Part shown: positions 1-7,463 of the stretch, one piece after another | Layout: each line of letters starts with the position of its first letter | Position numbering within the stretch: position 1 is the first letter of the stretch | Source: Rhizobium leucaenae USDA 9039 | Lineage (GTDB): Bacteria; Pseudomonadota; Alphaproteobacteria; Rhizobiales; Rhizobiaceae | Direction: 5' to 3' | DNA length: 64,000 bases | Assembly: GCF_000426285.1 (NCBI RefSeq) | Contig: NZ_AUFB01000003.1 | Coordinates: 248,001-312,000, forward strand | The notes under the pieces: generated by a model | What the model was told of the DNA's origin: nothing | Database searches by the model: none | The model's input: the letters and a program-made list of their open reading frames with translations, nothing else | Made by a program: the position numbers and the translations under genes

Positions 1-267
1 GCGGCCGTACTGGTCGCTGAGCTTGCCGTAGAGAGGCATGGTGCTGGTCGAGGCCAGCACATAGGCGCTGACCACCCAGGAGAGATGCGTAACGCCGCCG
101 AGATCGCTGACGATGCGCGGCAGGGCGGTCGCAACGATGCTCTGATCGATGGCGCCGAGGCCGAGCACGATCATCAAGCCAAGAATGACGGCACGGATTT
201 CGCGGCGGTCGGCCGCGTAGCCTTCGCTCGCCGGCTGCGGAGCGGCCTGTTGAACCTGTGGTGTCAT
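1..267 (-). CDS. MFS drug exporter (DHA2/EmrB type), N-terminal part only
   Basis: This is the first 89 codons of an inner-membrane major facilitator; the rest lies beyond the left edge. After a short polar N-terminus the first membrane helix (about residues 26-42) is followed by DQSIVATALPRIVSDLGG, the typical first-loop signature of 14-helix DHA2 proton-driven multidrug exporters, and then by the second helix and the start of motif A (GKLSDQYGR). The ATG overlaps the stop of the upstream MarR gene by four bases (ATGA), so the two are translationally coupled and the MarR protein very likely controls this exporter. The substrate cannot be read from the fragment. Confidence 0.85.
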   Translation of the reverse strand, partial: MTPQVQQAAPQPASEGYAADRREIRAVILGLMIVLGLGAIDQSIVATALPRIVSDLGGVTHLSWVVSAYVLASTSTMPLYGKLSDQYGR

Positions 268-713
268 TGTCCGATCTCTTCGAGCGGGCCGATGGCGGCG
301 CGGATGGCGGCGCGCGCCTCGGGTGACAATTTGGCGAGTTCGAAGGCGAGCCAATCGGTTCGCCTCCGCTTTATGCCTTGAATCAGAGCCCGTCCCTTGT
401 CGGTGGCGATCAGACCGCTGCGCCGGCGATCTTCCGGGTCGGGAGCGGAGCGGGTGACGAGGCCCTCGCGTTCCATCGCCTTGATGTGTCCTGATATCGT
501 CGGGCCGCGCAGCTTTTCCAGCCGCGCCAGCTCCGCGACGCCAATGCCAGGCTGCCGCAGAATGGCGACGAGAAGAAGCGCCTGCAGCGGCGAGATGCTG
601 GGATCGTCGATTTCACGCCGCAACTGGCGGTAAAGGCGATGCAGGACCGGGCGCAGCGCTTCGGCGAGCGCCATGGCCTCTTCAAGTTCGCGAAGATGTC
701 CGGTTTCACGCAT
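264..713 (-). CDS. MarR family transcriptional regulator
   Basis: This is a 149-residue winged-helix repressor of normal MarR length. The recognition region covers about residues 57-84 (VAELARLEKLRGPTISGHIK) and the wing 90-104 contains DPEDRRRSG, the usual D-x-R-x-R type beta wing. It is the first gene of a two-gene unit whose second gene is an MFS exporter, a classic arrangement in which the repressor is released by a toxic ligand. The start ATG at 713 lies 12 bases from a perfect 11-bp inverted repeat that overlaps the promoter, so autorepression is likely. The ligand is unknown. Confidence 0.9.
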   Translation of the reverse strand: MRETGHLRELEEAMALAEALRPVLHRLYRQLRREIDDPSISPLQALLLVAILRQPGIGVAELARLEKLRGPTISGHIKAMEREGLVTRSAPDPEDRRRSGLIATDKGRALIQGIKRRRTDWLAFELAKLSPEARAAIRAAIGPLEEIGQ

Positions 714-725
714 GGCGATCCAGAA

Positions 726-750
726 AGATAGATAGGCTTCCTATCTATCT
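726..750. promoter_or_regulatory. MarR operator dyad
   Basis: AGATAGATAGG, three bases, then CCTATCTATCT form a perfect 11-bp inverted repeat just upstream of the MarR start. The position, between start codon and promoter, and the 25-bp length fit a MarR dimer site controlling the marR-MFS unit. Binding by the neighbouring protein is inferred. Confidence 0.75.
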
Positions 751-791
751 ATAACTCACACTTGTGACTTGCACAAGCGATCGGGTCCCTC

Positions 792-816
792 GGAACTTTT
801 TCAACCATTGCGCGTT
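792..816 (+). promoter_or_regulatory. EcfG/RpoE2-type general stress promoter
   Basis: GGAAC (792-796), 16 bases, then CGTT (813-816) is an exact match to the consensus used by the alphaproteobacterial general stress sigma factor EcfG (RpoE2 in Sinorhizobium). It points at the BA14K gene 35 bases downstream. The match is seen; activity under stress is inferred. Confidence 0.75.
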
Positions 817-851
817 CCCCAGAGTTCTTGGAACTTAAGAGGAGATTGACC

Positions 852-1316
852 GTGAAGCGATATTTAACGGCGGTGAGCGCCACCGCCCTGAGTGCCCTGC
901 TCGCCGTTTCATCCATCGATCCGGCCGCCGCCGGGCCAATCCAGCCCGTGATGCAGCCGCAGCTCTTGCAGACGACCGGCCAGGCCAACGGCGTGACCGA
1001 GGTACAATATCGCTACCGCCATCGTCCACATTACCGCCCGTATTACCGCCACTATCGCCCTGGACCCCGTGCCGGTTACTGGCGCGGTTATCATGGCTAT
1101 CGCTATGCGCGGCCGGGCTATCGCCGCTACAGCGACGGATGGTGGTATCCTGCGGCTGCCTTCGCGGCCGGTGCGATCATCGGCGGTGCTATTGCGCGGC
1201 CCGCCTATGGGAGCGCGCATGTCCGCTGGTGCGCCAACCGCTATCGGTCGTACCGCGTTTCCGACAATACTTATCAGCCCACCAACGGTCCGCGCCGGCA
1301 ATGCGTCGGACCGTGA
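852..1316 (+). CDS. BA14K family secreted protein
   Basis: This small exported protein has about 154 residues. I start it at GTG 852 because AGGAGA lies six bases upstream (840-845) and the signal peptide then begins [19 protein letters not shown] with cleavage after an Ala-rich stretch near residue 27. The middle is rich in Tyr, Arg, His and Gly, and the C-terminus carries the BA14K signature (CANRYRSYR, then [12 protein letters not shown]), first described as an immunoreactive lectin-like antigen in Brucella. A perfect EcfG-type promoter precedes it, so induction in general stress is likely. Its molecular role is not established. Confidence 0.85.
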   Translation: MKRYLTAVSATALSALLAVSSIDPAAAGPIQPVMQPQLLQTTGQANGVTEVQYRYRHRPHYRPYYRHYRPGPRAGYWRGYHGYRYARPGYRRYSDGWWYPAAAFAAGAIIGGAIARPAYGSAHVRWCANRYRSYRVSDNTYQPTNGPRRQCVGP

Positions 1317-1832
1317 TTTTGGCGTGCAAAACCTTTCCCCGCATGGGCGGGGAGAGGGCACCCCTCATGCCGTAACAGATACGGGCATTCTCAATCCGGT
1401 CAGTTGCTCCGATACCTCCCACAGCCGTCGCCAGATGGCTTTGCTCTCTGCGGATCGTACGATACCGGCGCACACCAGTCCCTTCGCTAATTGAAGTCTT
1501 CCGAGCCGTACATGACAACTCCTTCGGCTCGGCACACGTTGTGCAGCCGAATGCGCCAGCACCCGGTGCCACTCAATTGGCTGAATCGTTCACGGAAGTC
1601 GCTGTCGCGGTCGACGCGCATTGCTAACGGCGCGACCTGTGAGCTGTGTTGAATGTTGCGCTAAATGCAAAAATACAACAATTCAAAATACATTGCTTGG
1701 AAATCGCAATTGCGATTTGCGTGTCGGCAACATTGGCCGCGGCAATTGCCTGCTGCGCCTTCGAATTGCCACGCTGCTCGGCCTTTGATCGCGTAAATAT
1801 CCAATATGTTTGCTATGGGCGGGATTGCTGGG
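1317..1832. other. Intergenic region with palindromic repeat and AT-rich promoter stretch
   Basis: No convincing gene lies here. A GC-rich hairpin CCCCGC/GCGGGG (1337-1352) inside a purine/pyrimidine-skewed stretch resembles the short intergenic repeats found again near 9.9 and 21.2 kb and may end the BA14K transcript. From about 1640 the sequence becomes AT-rich and holds a perfect palindrome (separate entry). A 44-codon frame on the minus strand (1487-1621) has no recognisable product and is not called. Confidence 0.5.
1701..1718. promoter_or_regulatory. Perfect 18-bp palindrome upstream of methyltransferase
   Basis: AAATCGCAATTGCGATTT is fully self-complementary and lies about 115 bases before the methyltransferase start, in AT-rich DNA. 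A second short dyad, GGCAATTGCC, follows at 1741-1750. The TetR gene downstream is a candidate partner, but that is an inference. Confidence 0.45.
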
Positions 1833-2531
1833 ATGACGACAAAGACGACATGCGCCGAATTCGTGCAGTTCTTCCGCTCCTGGGTGAGCAATCCTATGCG
1901 TGTGGCCGCGATTGCGCCGTCCGGCGAGCGATTGGCCCGTCTGATGACGCAGGAGATCGAGGCGCTCGATGGCCCGGTCCTCGAACTTGGCCCCGGCACC
2001 GGCGTCTTCACGCGTGCGCTGCTGGCCCGCGGCCTTCCTGAGAGCGACTTGACGTTGATCGAGTTCGGCGAAGAGTTTGCCGCTCGATTGCGCGGGCGCT
2101 TTCCTGAGGCGCGCGTGGTGCAAATGGATGCGGCGCAGCTCGCCCAATGCGGCCTGTTTGCCGATGCGCCCTTTAGCGCCGTCGTCAGCGGCTTGCCATT
2201 GCTCTCCATGTCTCCCGACAAGATCATCGCAATCGTCGGCGGCGCCTTTGCGACGATGAAGCCTGGCGGCGCGTTCTATCAGTTCACCTACGGTCCGCGC
2301 TGCCCCGTGTCGCGGTCGATCCTCGAACGTCTCGGCCTGAAAGCGGTGCGCATCGGCGGCACGGTGCGCAATATTCCGCCGGCGGGCGTCTACCGGATCT
2401 CGCGCAGAAAACCGTTGGAGATCTCGATCGATCGCTCCAGATATCATGGCGGCGAAGTGGATGCCGGGTTGGCAGCCTATGCTGCCGAAACGGGTTCGGC
2501 CGACATGGGACGGCCGGAAGCGGGTGCATAG
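1833..2531 (+). CDS. SAM-dependent methyltransferase, phospholipid N-methyltransferase-like
   Basis: The product has 232 residues when started at ATG 1833, which has a weak purine-rich site upstream; an in-frame ATG lies at 1806. The SAM-binding motif is VLELGPGTGVFT (about 49-60), followed by an acidic end of strand two (LIEFGEEF). The N-terminal FFRSWVSNP, the middle VVSGLPLLSM, and QFTYGP with RNIPPAGVYRISRR near the C-terminus match the rhizobial PmtA-like family that methylates phosphatidylethanolamine. It is not close enough to name pmtA. A broken TetR gene starts 12 bases downstream, suggesting a former operon. The protein has no obvious membrane span and probably acts at the membrane surface. 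Confidence 0.75.
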   Translation: MTTKTTCAEFVQFFRSWVSNPMRVAAIAPSGERLARLMTQEIEALDGPVLELGPGTGVFTRALLARGLPESDLTLIEFGEEFAARLRGRFPEARVVQMDAAQLAQCGLFADAPFSAVVSGLPLLSMSPDKIIAIVGGAFATMKPGGAFYQFTYGPRCPVSRSILERLGLKAVRIGGTVRNIPPAGVYRISRRKPLEISIDRSRYHGGEVDAGLAAYAAETGSADMGRPEAGA

Positions 2532-2543
2532 TGGGGGTGGTCC

Positions 2544-3196
2544 ATGGCGGATGCGAAAGAAATCGACGGCGGGGTGAGGGAAGGCCGGCGCGAACGCAAA
2601 CGCCGCCAGACGCGAGAGCGCATCGAGTCGGTGGCACTCTCATTGTTCCTCGAGCGCGGCTTCGACGGCACGACGATCGAGGATATCACCGAGGCCGCCG
2701 ACGTCGCCAAGCGCAGTTTCTTCGATTATTTTCCGAGTAGGGAAGAGGTGGTCTTCGCCTGGCAGGACAGCTTTTCCGACGAACTCGCCGATGCCATCGC
2801 CGCGCGGCCCAAGGATGCGTCCATTGCCGAGGTCATCGAAGGCGCTCTGACGTCCGCACTGCTCGCCGCCTCCTCGGATCCGCAACATCTTGCCTAGCCG
2901 TCTTGATCCGCGACATGCCGGCGCTTTGCGCCCGTAACCAGTTGAAATATGCCAAACTCGAAGAGAAGCTGACAGAAGCACTTTACGCCCGCTCCGGCGG
3001 CGCTGAAGAGGAGCGGTTTCGCCTGCGCCTGCTGTCGGCGATCGTCGTCAGCACACTGCGCATCGGTGGCGAGCGCTGGAGTGAAGGCCTGCAAGAGGCG
3101 TCATTGCAGGATTTCGCCCATCACGTGTTCGAAGAACTCTGGACCGCGCTCACTGAACTCGGAACCCTGTCGCGGCAACGCAATCCCGCTCGCTGA
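2544..3196 (+). pseudogene. TetR family regulator interrupted by a frameshift
   Basis: The reading frame from ATG 2544 encodes a normal TetR N-terminus (TIEDITEAADVAKRSFFDYF as recognition region) and stops at TAG 2895-2897 after 117 residues. The rest of the protein continues in another frame from about 2897 to TGA 3194-3196 (LIRDMPALCARNQLKYAKLE). Together they make a regulator of the usual ~217 residues. Restoring one base before 2895 (GCC TA to GCC CTA) rejoins HLA with LAVLIRD. It is therefore a pseudogene or a sequencing error in a short C run. The separate C-terminal frame has only a TTG start and no ribosome site. Confidence 0.85.
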
Positions 3197-3198
3197 TT

Positions 3199-4128
3199 TC
3201 AGGTCAGGGCGCCTGCCGTTTGCGGCAATTCGACCTGCCGCCGATGGCGCAGGAAGTCGATCAAAGCCCGCAGCTTTGCCGGCACGCGGCGGCGGTCGGC
3301 ATAGTAGAGCGTCAGGCCGGCGAGCGCCGGGCTCCAATCGGACAGGATGCGAACCAGCCGTCCGTCATCGAGAAAGCGGTCGATATAGCCGTTGATCATG
3401 TAGGCTATGCCGATGCCGTCGAGAGCTGCCTGCGTCAGTGCCGCCGAATCGTTGACGATCAGCCGGCCGTTGACGGCAAGCTCGATTTTCTCGCCGTTCC
3501 TCTCGAATTCCCAACGTTCGACTTGCCCGTTGGAGGAATGGCGAAAGCCGATGCAATTATGGTTGAGCAGATCGTGCGGATGTTTCGGCATGCCGTAGCG
3601 TCCGAGATAGCTGGGCGCTGCAATGATATGGGCCGAGATCGCCGGCCCGATCTTCACCGCCACCATGTCGCGCTGCACCAGATCGCCGAAGCGAATGCCG
3701 GCGTCGAACCCTTGGCCGACAATATCGACCAGGGAACCCTCGATACGCACCTCCAGCTCGATTTCTGGATAGGCGTCCAGGAAATCGCGTAGGATCGGTT
3801 GAAGCGCGATCATATAACCGGCGCGTGCCACGTTGATGCGCAACAATCCTGCCGGCTTGTCGACCGACTCGCCAAGCTCCTGGGCGGCTGCCGTCAGATC
3901 GTGGACGGCAGGCACGACGCGTTCGAGATAGCGTAGGCCTGCTTCGGTCAGGCTGACGCTGCGCGTGGTGCGATTGAAGAGCGCGAGCCGCATCCGGCCT
4001 TCGAGTTTGCTGATCGACTGGCTGACCGCCGAGGGTGATACGCCGAGCCGCACGGCTGCTGCTGAAAAGCTCTTTTCCTCCGCGACGATGACGAAGGTCA
4101 CCAATCCGTCCAAAACGTCCTGACGCAT
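3199..4128 (-). CDS. LysR family transcriptional regulator
   Basis: The protein has 309 residues, typical for the family. The N-terminal helix-turn-helix is at about residues 18-37 (KSFSAAAVRLGVSPSAVSQS) and the remainder is a periplasmic-binding-like effector domain. It faces away from the remains of a short-chain dehydrogenase and an intact aldo/keto reductase, an arrangement common for LysR regulators controlling a divergent oxidoreductase. The original target may be the lost dehydrogenase. The 145-base gap is AT-rich and presumably carries both promoters. Confidence 0.9.
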   Translation of the reverse strand: MRQDVLDGLVTFVIVAEEKSFSAAAVRLGVSPSAVSQSISKLEGRMRLALFNRTTRSVSLTEAGLRYLERVVPAVHDLTAAAQELGESVDKPAGLLRINVARAGYMIALQPILRDFLDAYPEIELEVRIEGSLVDIVGQGFDAGIRFGDLVQRDMVAVKIGPAISAHIIAAPSYLGRYGMPKHPHDLLNHNCIGFRHSSNGQVERWEFERNGEKIELAVNGRLIVNDSAALTQAALDGIGIAYMINGYIDRFLDDGRLVRILSDWSPALAGLTLYYADRRRVPAKLRALIDFLRHRRQVELPQTAGALT

Positions 4129-4273
4129 AAGCGCTCTCCGAACGATTTTAATTTTGTCCGAGATTAATCAGTTTTCCTAAATAGGTCATCTGCGATTGAT
4201 GAGAGCATCGAAAATGTCGCTTTGACCTATCTTCTCGTCGTCCAGCAAGGAGACATCGTTACGTCTGCGATAA

Positions 4274-4477
4274 GGTGGCCTCGAACGCAGCGGCAAACAG
4301 CCCGGCGATCCGAAGAAGGCGGCACAAGTTATGCTGCAGCTCATTGTATTGGAAAACCCACCGACCCATCTTCTGTTGGGTCGCGACGCCATCAGTCTCG
4401 TTCGCGAAAAACTCGGCCTGCTCAAGGGCGAGTTCGACGCCTGGGAACAGGTCTCGGCTTCCACGGATTTCGAATAA
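4274..4477 (+). pseudogene. C-terminal remnant of a short-chain dehydrogenase
   Basis: This open stretch (stop codon just before 4274, TAA at 4475-4477) encodes [20 protein letters not shown] followed by [18 protein letters not shown] and a tail ending SASTDFE. That is the characteristic C-terminus of classical SDR oxidoreductases (PGDP, then ENPP-LLLG-DA, then STDF). The Rossmann fold and the YxxxK active site are missing, so only about the last 68 codons remain. An internal ATG at 4331 could start a 48-residue peptide but has no clear ribosome site. It lies divergent from a LysR gene, as intact SDR genes often do. Confidence 0.75.
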
Positions 4478-4505
4478 CGTCAACCAGACCATAGGGACGA
4501 AAACC

Positions 4506-5387
4506 ATGTCAGATCTAAACGCAGCCAAGTCCGGTCAATTCAAGATCGGCGACGAGCTTACCGTCAATCGCCTCGGTTTCGGCGCGATGCGCATTACAGG
4601 GTCAGGCATTTGGGGCGAGCCGGCGGATCACGCCGAATCCATCCGCACCCTTAAGCGCCTGCCGGAACTCGGCATCGACTTCATCGACACGGCCGATTCC
4701 TATGGTCCCGATGTGTCCGAACGTCTGATCAAGGAGGCGCTGCACCCCTATGGCGACAAACTTGTCGTCGCCACCAAGGGCGGTCTGACCCGAACCGGTC
4801 CCGACCAGTGGATTCCTCTGGGCCGTCCGGAATATCTGATCCAGCAGGCACATAAGAGCCTGCGCAATCTCGGTGTCGAACAGATCGATCTCTGGCAGCT
4901 TCACCGCATCGATCCCAAGGTGCCGGCCGCCGAACAGTTCGGCGCCGTCAAGTCGCTGCTCGATGCCGGGATCATCCGCCACGCGGGCCTCAGCGAAGTA
5001 TCGGTTGCCGACATCGAGGCCGCCTCGAAACATTTCAAGGTGGCAACGGTCCAGAACCGCTACAATCTGGTCGACCGCACCAGTGAAGACGTTCTCGATT
5101 ATTGCGCAAAGCACAATATCGGCTTCATCCCCTGGTTCCCGCTCGCCGCCGGCGACCTGGCGAAGGAGGGCTCGCTGCTCGATACCATTGCCAAGAAGCA
5201 TGGCGCAGCCCCGAGCCAGATCGCCCTTGCCTGGGTCCTGACGCGCAGCCCCGTAATCCTCCCGATCCCGGGCACCGGCAAGGTGAAGCATCTCGAAGAG
5301 AATACCGCGGCGGTAAACATCACGCTGTCCGATGACGAGTTCTCGGCGCTGGACGCCGAAGGCAAGAAGGCGTTTGCCGCTGCTTGA
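4506..5387 (+). CDS. Aldo/keto reductase
   Basis: This is a cytosolic NADPH-dependent (beta/alpha)8-barrel oxidoreductase of 293 residues. The family catalytic tetrad is visible as D61 and Y66 (FIDTADSYG), K91 (VVATKGG) and H133 (LWQLHRID). The C-terminal cofactor loop is [17 protein letters not shown] start it at ATG 4506 ([10 protein letters not shown]) because the upstream in-frame extension is only the shadow of the SDR remnant; AGGGA lies upstream. It resembles AKR13/YdbC-type reductases of unknown natural aldehyde or ketone. A hairpin terminator follows. Confidence 0.9.
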   Translation: MSDLNAAKSGQFKIGDELTVNRLGFGAMRITGSGIWGEPADHAESIRTLKRLPELGIDFIDTADSYGPDVSERLIKEALHPYGDKLVVATKGGLTRTGPDQWIPLGRPEYLIQQAHKSLRNLGVEQIDLWQLHRIDPKVPAAEQFGAVKSLLDAGIIRHAGLSEVSVADIEAASKHFKVATVQNRYNLVDRTSEDVLDYCAKHNIGFIPWFPLAAGDLAKEGSLLDTIAKKHGAAPSQIALAWVLTRSPVILPIPGTGKVKHLEENTAAVNITLSDDEFSALDAEGKKAFAAA

Positions 5388-5416
5388 TGCCTTCCTTGTA
5401 TAATAAACGACTGAAC

Positions 5417-5445
5417 GGCGGCCGCTGATGGGCGACCGCCCTTTT
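5417..5445 (+). terminator. Rho-independent terminator of the aldo/keto reductase
   Basis: GGCGG pairs with CCGCC and, after one mismatch, CGC with GCG around a six-base loop, followed by TTTT. It lies 29 bases after the stop codon. Confidence 0.65.
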
Positions 5446-5707
5446 GTGATTTGCACGTTCTTCCGATAGCCGCGATACACGCTGTAAGTCGAGCCTGTCG
5501 GTTCGCCCGGCGCATGCCGTGAAAGATGGATCACGACGATGTGAATCGCCGCCATTGCATGTCACGGCTTTAAAATAGGCGCCGAAATGCTGCGATTGCG
5601 GGTGCTATGCGCTTTTGCAAGGATATGTGAATAAAAGCTTTGCGCCTGCTGCATTGCTGCATTGCGAAAGCCGGTCTGTTAATGCCGCCGCGGCAGTTAT
5701 ATCTACC

Positions 5708-5836
5708 CCCTCGAAGGCGGCGCACTCCTCCTCCCAGCGCTCCTTCATAGATTGGCAACACTCCTCCTCCTCCCAGTTGCCAATCCGGATCAAGAGCCCG
5801 ATGCATCCTCCTCCCGCATCGGGCTCTTTTTATTTG
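5708..5836 (+). ncRNA. alpha-r14 (NfeR1-type) trans-acting small RNA
   Basis: The region folds into successive hairpins whose loops carry an anti-Shine-Dalgarno motif: CTCCTCCTCCC at 5725-5735 between GCGC arms, CTCCTCCTCCTCCC at 5761-5774 between TTGGCAAC and GTTGCCAA (5752-5759/5776-5783), and CCTCCTCCC at 5807-5815 in the loop of the terminal hairpin. Three unpaired CCUCCUCCC motifs in an RNA of about 120 nt ending in an intrinsic terminator is the hallmark of the alphaproteobacterial alpha-r14 family, which includes NfeR1 of Sinorhizobium. Such RNAs repress many mRNAs by covering ribosome binding sites. The 5' end is estimated from a TTATAT -10 box at 5697-5702. Frames across it on either strand are artefacts of the repeats. 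Confidence 0.8.
5792..5834 (+). terminator. Intrinsic terminator of the small RNA
   Basis: AAGAGCCCGATGC (5792-5804) pairs perfectly with GCATCGGGCTCTT (5816-5828), followed by a T-rich tail. The loop contains the third anti-SD motif. Confidence 0.9.
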
Positions 5837-6024
5837 TCCTCTTTTCCCAAGCTTTCTGCCGGGCTGATCGTAGCCGTTGCTGCCAACCCACCGTTGCGCC
5901 TTTGCCGCGGTCGGATGAATTAGCGCTACATCACGTTGCGAAGACAGCGCGCACCGCTTGCACCGTCCTCTTCCATAGGTATGTTGACGGCGACATTGAA
6001 ATTGCGACGAAGAGGGCTGGCGCG

Positions 6025-7329
6025 ATGCGGCGCATGGAAGATCTTGGCCGATGGGGGAAGGCCTTCTTCCGGGCTGTCGCCGTCAGCGCGGCGTTGTCGC
6101 TGACGGCCTGCGGCGGCCGCCCGATCGGCGTCATGCAGCCGATCGCCGACAATGTTCCCGGCACCTCCAACGTCGATCTGCTCGTCGCCACCACCCGACT
6201 GCCGGACAAGGATCCGGCGATCCTGTTTTCTGGAGAGCGCGGCCCCGGTTTGAAGGTGGATGCCGTCAGTGTTTCGATCCCGCCGGAGGCCAATCGCAAG
6301 GTCGGCCAGGTGCAGTGGCCGAGCCGGCTGCCCGGCGATCCCTTGAAAAATTTCGTCACCACCTCGGTCAAGCCGCTGATGGGCGCGGCCGACATTCAGG
6401 CGTGGTTGCAAACGCATCTGTCGAAGAACAAGCGCGTGCTGATTTTCGTGCATGGCTTCAACAATCGCTATGAGGATTCGGTCTATCGCTTCGCGCAGAT
6501 CGTCCATGATTCCCATGCCGATGTTACGCCGGTCGTTTTCACCTGGCCGTCGCGGGCCAGCATTTTCGACTATGCCTACGACAAGGAAAGTGCCAATTAT
6601 TCCCGTGACGCGCTGGAAGAAATGCTGCGTCGCGCCGCCTCCAATCCCTCAGTCGGCGATATCACCGTCATGGCCCATTCAATGGGCACCTGGCTCGCCG
6701 TCGAGGCATTGAGGCAGATGGCGATCCGCGACGGTCGCGTCGCGCCGAAGATCAAGAACGTCATTCTTGCTTCTCCCGACCTCGACGTCGATGTCTTCGG
6801 CCAGCAATTTGCAGCGCTCGGCAAGGACAAGCCGCATTTCACCCTATTCGTTTCGCGAGACGACCGGGCGCTATCGCTGTCGCGCCGCATCTCCGGCAAT
6901 ATCGACCGCCTTGGCCAGATCGATCCGAGTGCCGAGCCCTATCGCAGCGAGTTGGAAAAGCAGGGCATCACCGTGCTCGATCTTACCAAGCTCAAGACCG
7001 GTGACCGGCTGAACCACGGCAAATTCGCCGAGAGCCCGGAAGTGGTCAAGCTGATCGGCGACCGGCTGATCGAGGGACAGACCATCACCGATTCCGATGT
7101 CGGCATCGGCGACGCAGTCGGCGCCGTCGCCATCGGCGCAGCGCAGACGGTCGGCAACGCGGCCAGTGTCGCCGTCAGTGCGCCGATCGCCATTTTCGAT
7201 CCGCGCACTCGCCGGAATTACGGTGAGCAGGTCCGCCGCCTTGGCGCATCCGCCGGCAATACCGTCGGCTCCGTTGGCGACAGCGTCGAGACGACCGGCA
7301 GCAACGTTGGCGCGGCGATCAGTCGATAG
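6025..7329 (+). CDS. Alpha/beta hydrolase lipoprotein (COG4782 esterase family)
   Basis: The product has 434 residues. I start it at ATG 6025 (AGAGGG eight bases upstream), which gives a signal peptide ending in a lipobox (SLTACGG), so the enzyme is probably membrane-anchored and faces the periplasm. The hydrolase core shows the oxyanion-strand motif FVHGFNN (about 141-147) and the nucleophile elbow AHSMG with Ser219, followed by ILASPDLD with the likely acid. The C-terminal ~80 residues are rich in Gly, Ala, Val and Ser and look disordered. The natural ester substrate is unknown. The longer upstream frame runs through the small RNA and is not coding. Confidence 0.85.
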   Translation: MRRMEDLGRWGKAFFRAVAVSAALSLTACGGRPIGVMQPIADNVPGTSNVDLLVATTRLPDKDPAILFSGERGPGLKVDAVSVSIPPEANRKVGQVQWPSRLPGDPLKNFVTTSVKPLMGAADIQAWLQTHLSKNKRVLIFVHGFNNRYEDSVYRFAQIVHDSHADVTPVVFTWPSRASIFDYAYDKESANYSRDALEEMLRRAASNPSVGDITVMAHSMGTWLAVEALRQMAIRDGRVAPKIKNVILASPDLDVDVFGQQFAALGKDKPHFTLFVSRDDRALSLSRRISGNIDRLGQIDPSAEPYRSELEKQGITVLDLTKLKTGDRLNHGKFAESPEVVKLIGDRLIEGQTITDSDVGIGDAVGAVAIGAAQTVGNAASVAVSAPIAIFDPRTRRNYGEQVRRLGASAGNTVGSVGDSVETTGSNVGAAISR

Positions 7330-7463
7330 TTATCATGGCTTCGCCGAGGCGAGAGACTTGCTCGGCATTCGCTCTCCCCAAAAACCTCATAGCCACACCT
7401 GGTGATCTGATATATCACATGGTGCATCAAATCGAGCTTGCGCTCTGCGGGTGGACTTCAGGA

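Noticed and set aside
1487..1621. 44-codon minus frame (MRVDRDSDFRERFSQLSG)
   Set aside because: No family recognised and no clear ribosome site; possibly a remnant but not supportable.
5605..5806. Glu/Trp-rich short frame on the minus strand
   Set aside because: The Glu runs are the complement of the CTCCTCC motifs of the small RNA; no ribosome site fits.
5752..6024. N-terminal extension of the lipoprotein esterase
   Set aside because: It runs through the small RNA terminator and would hide the signal peptide; ATG 6025 has a good ribosome site.
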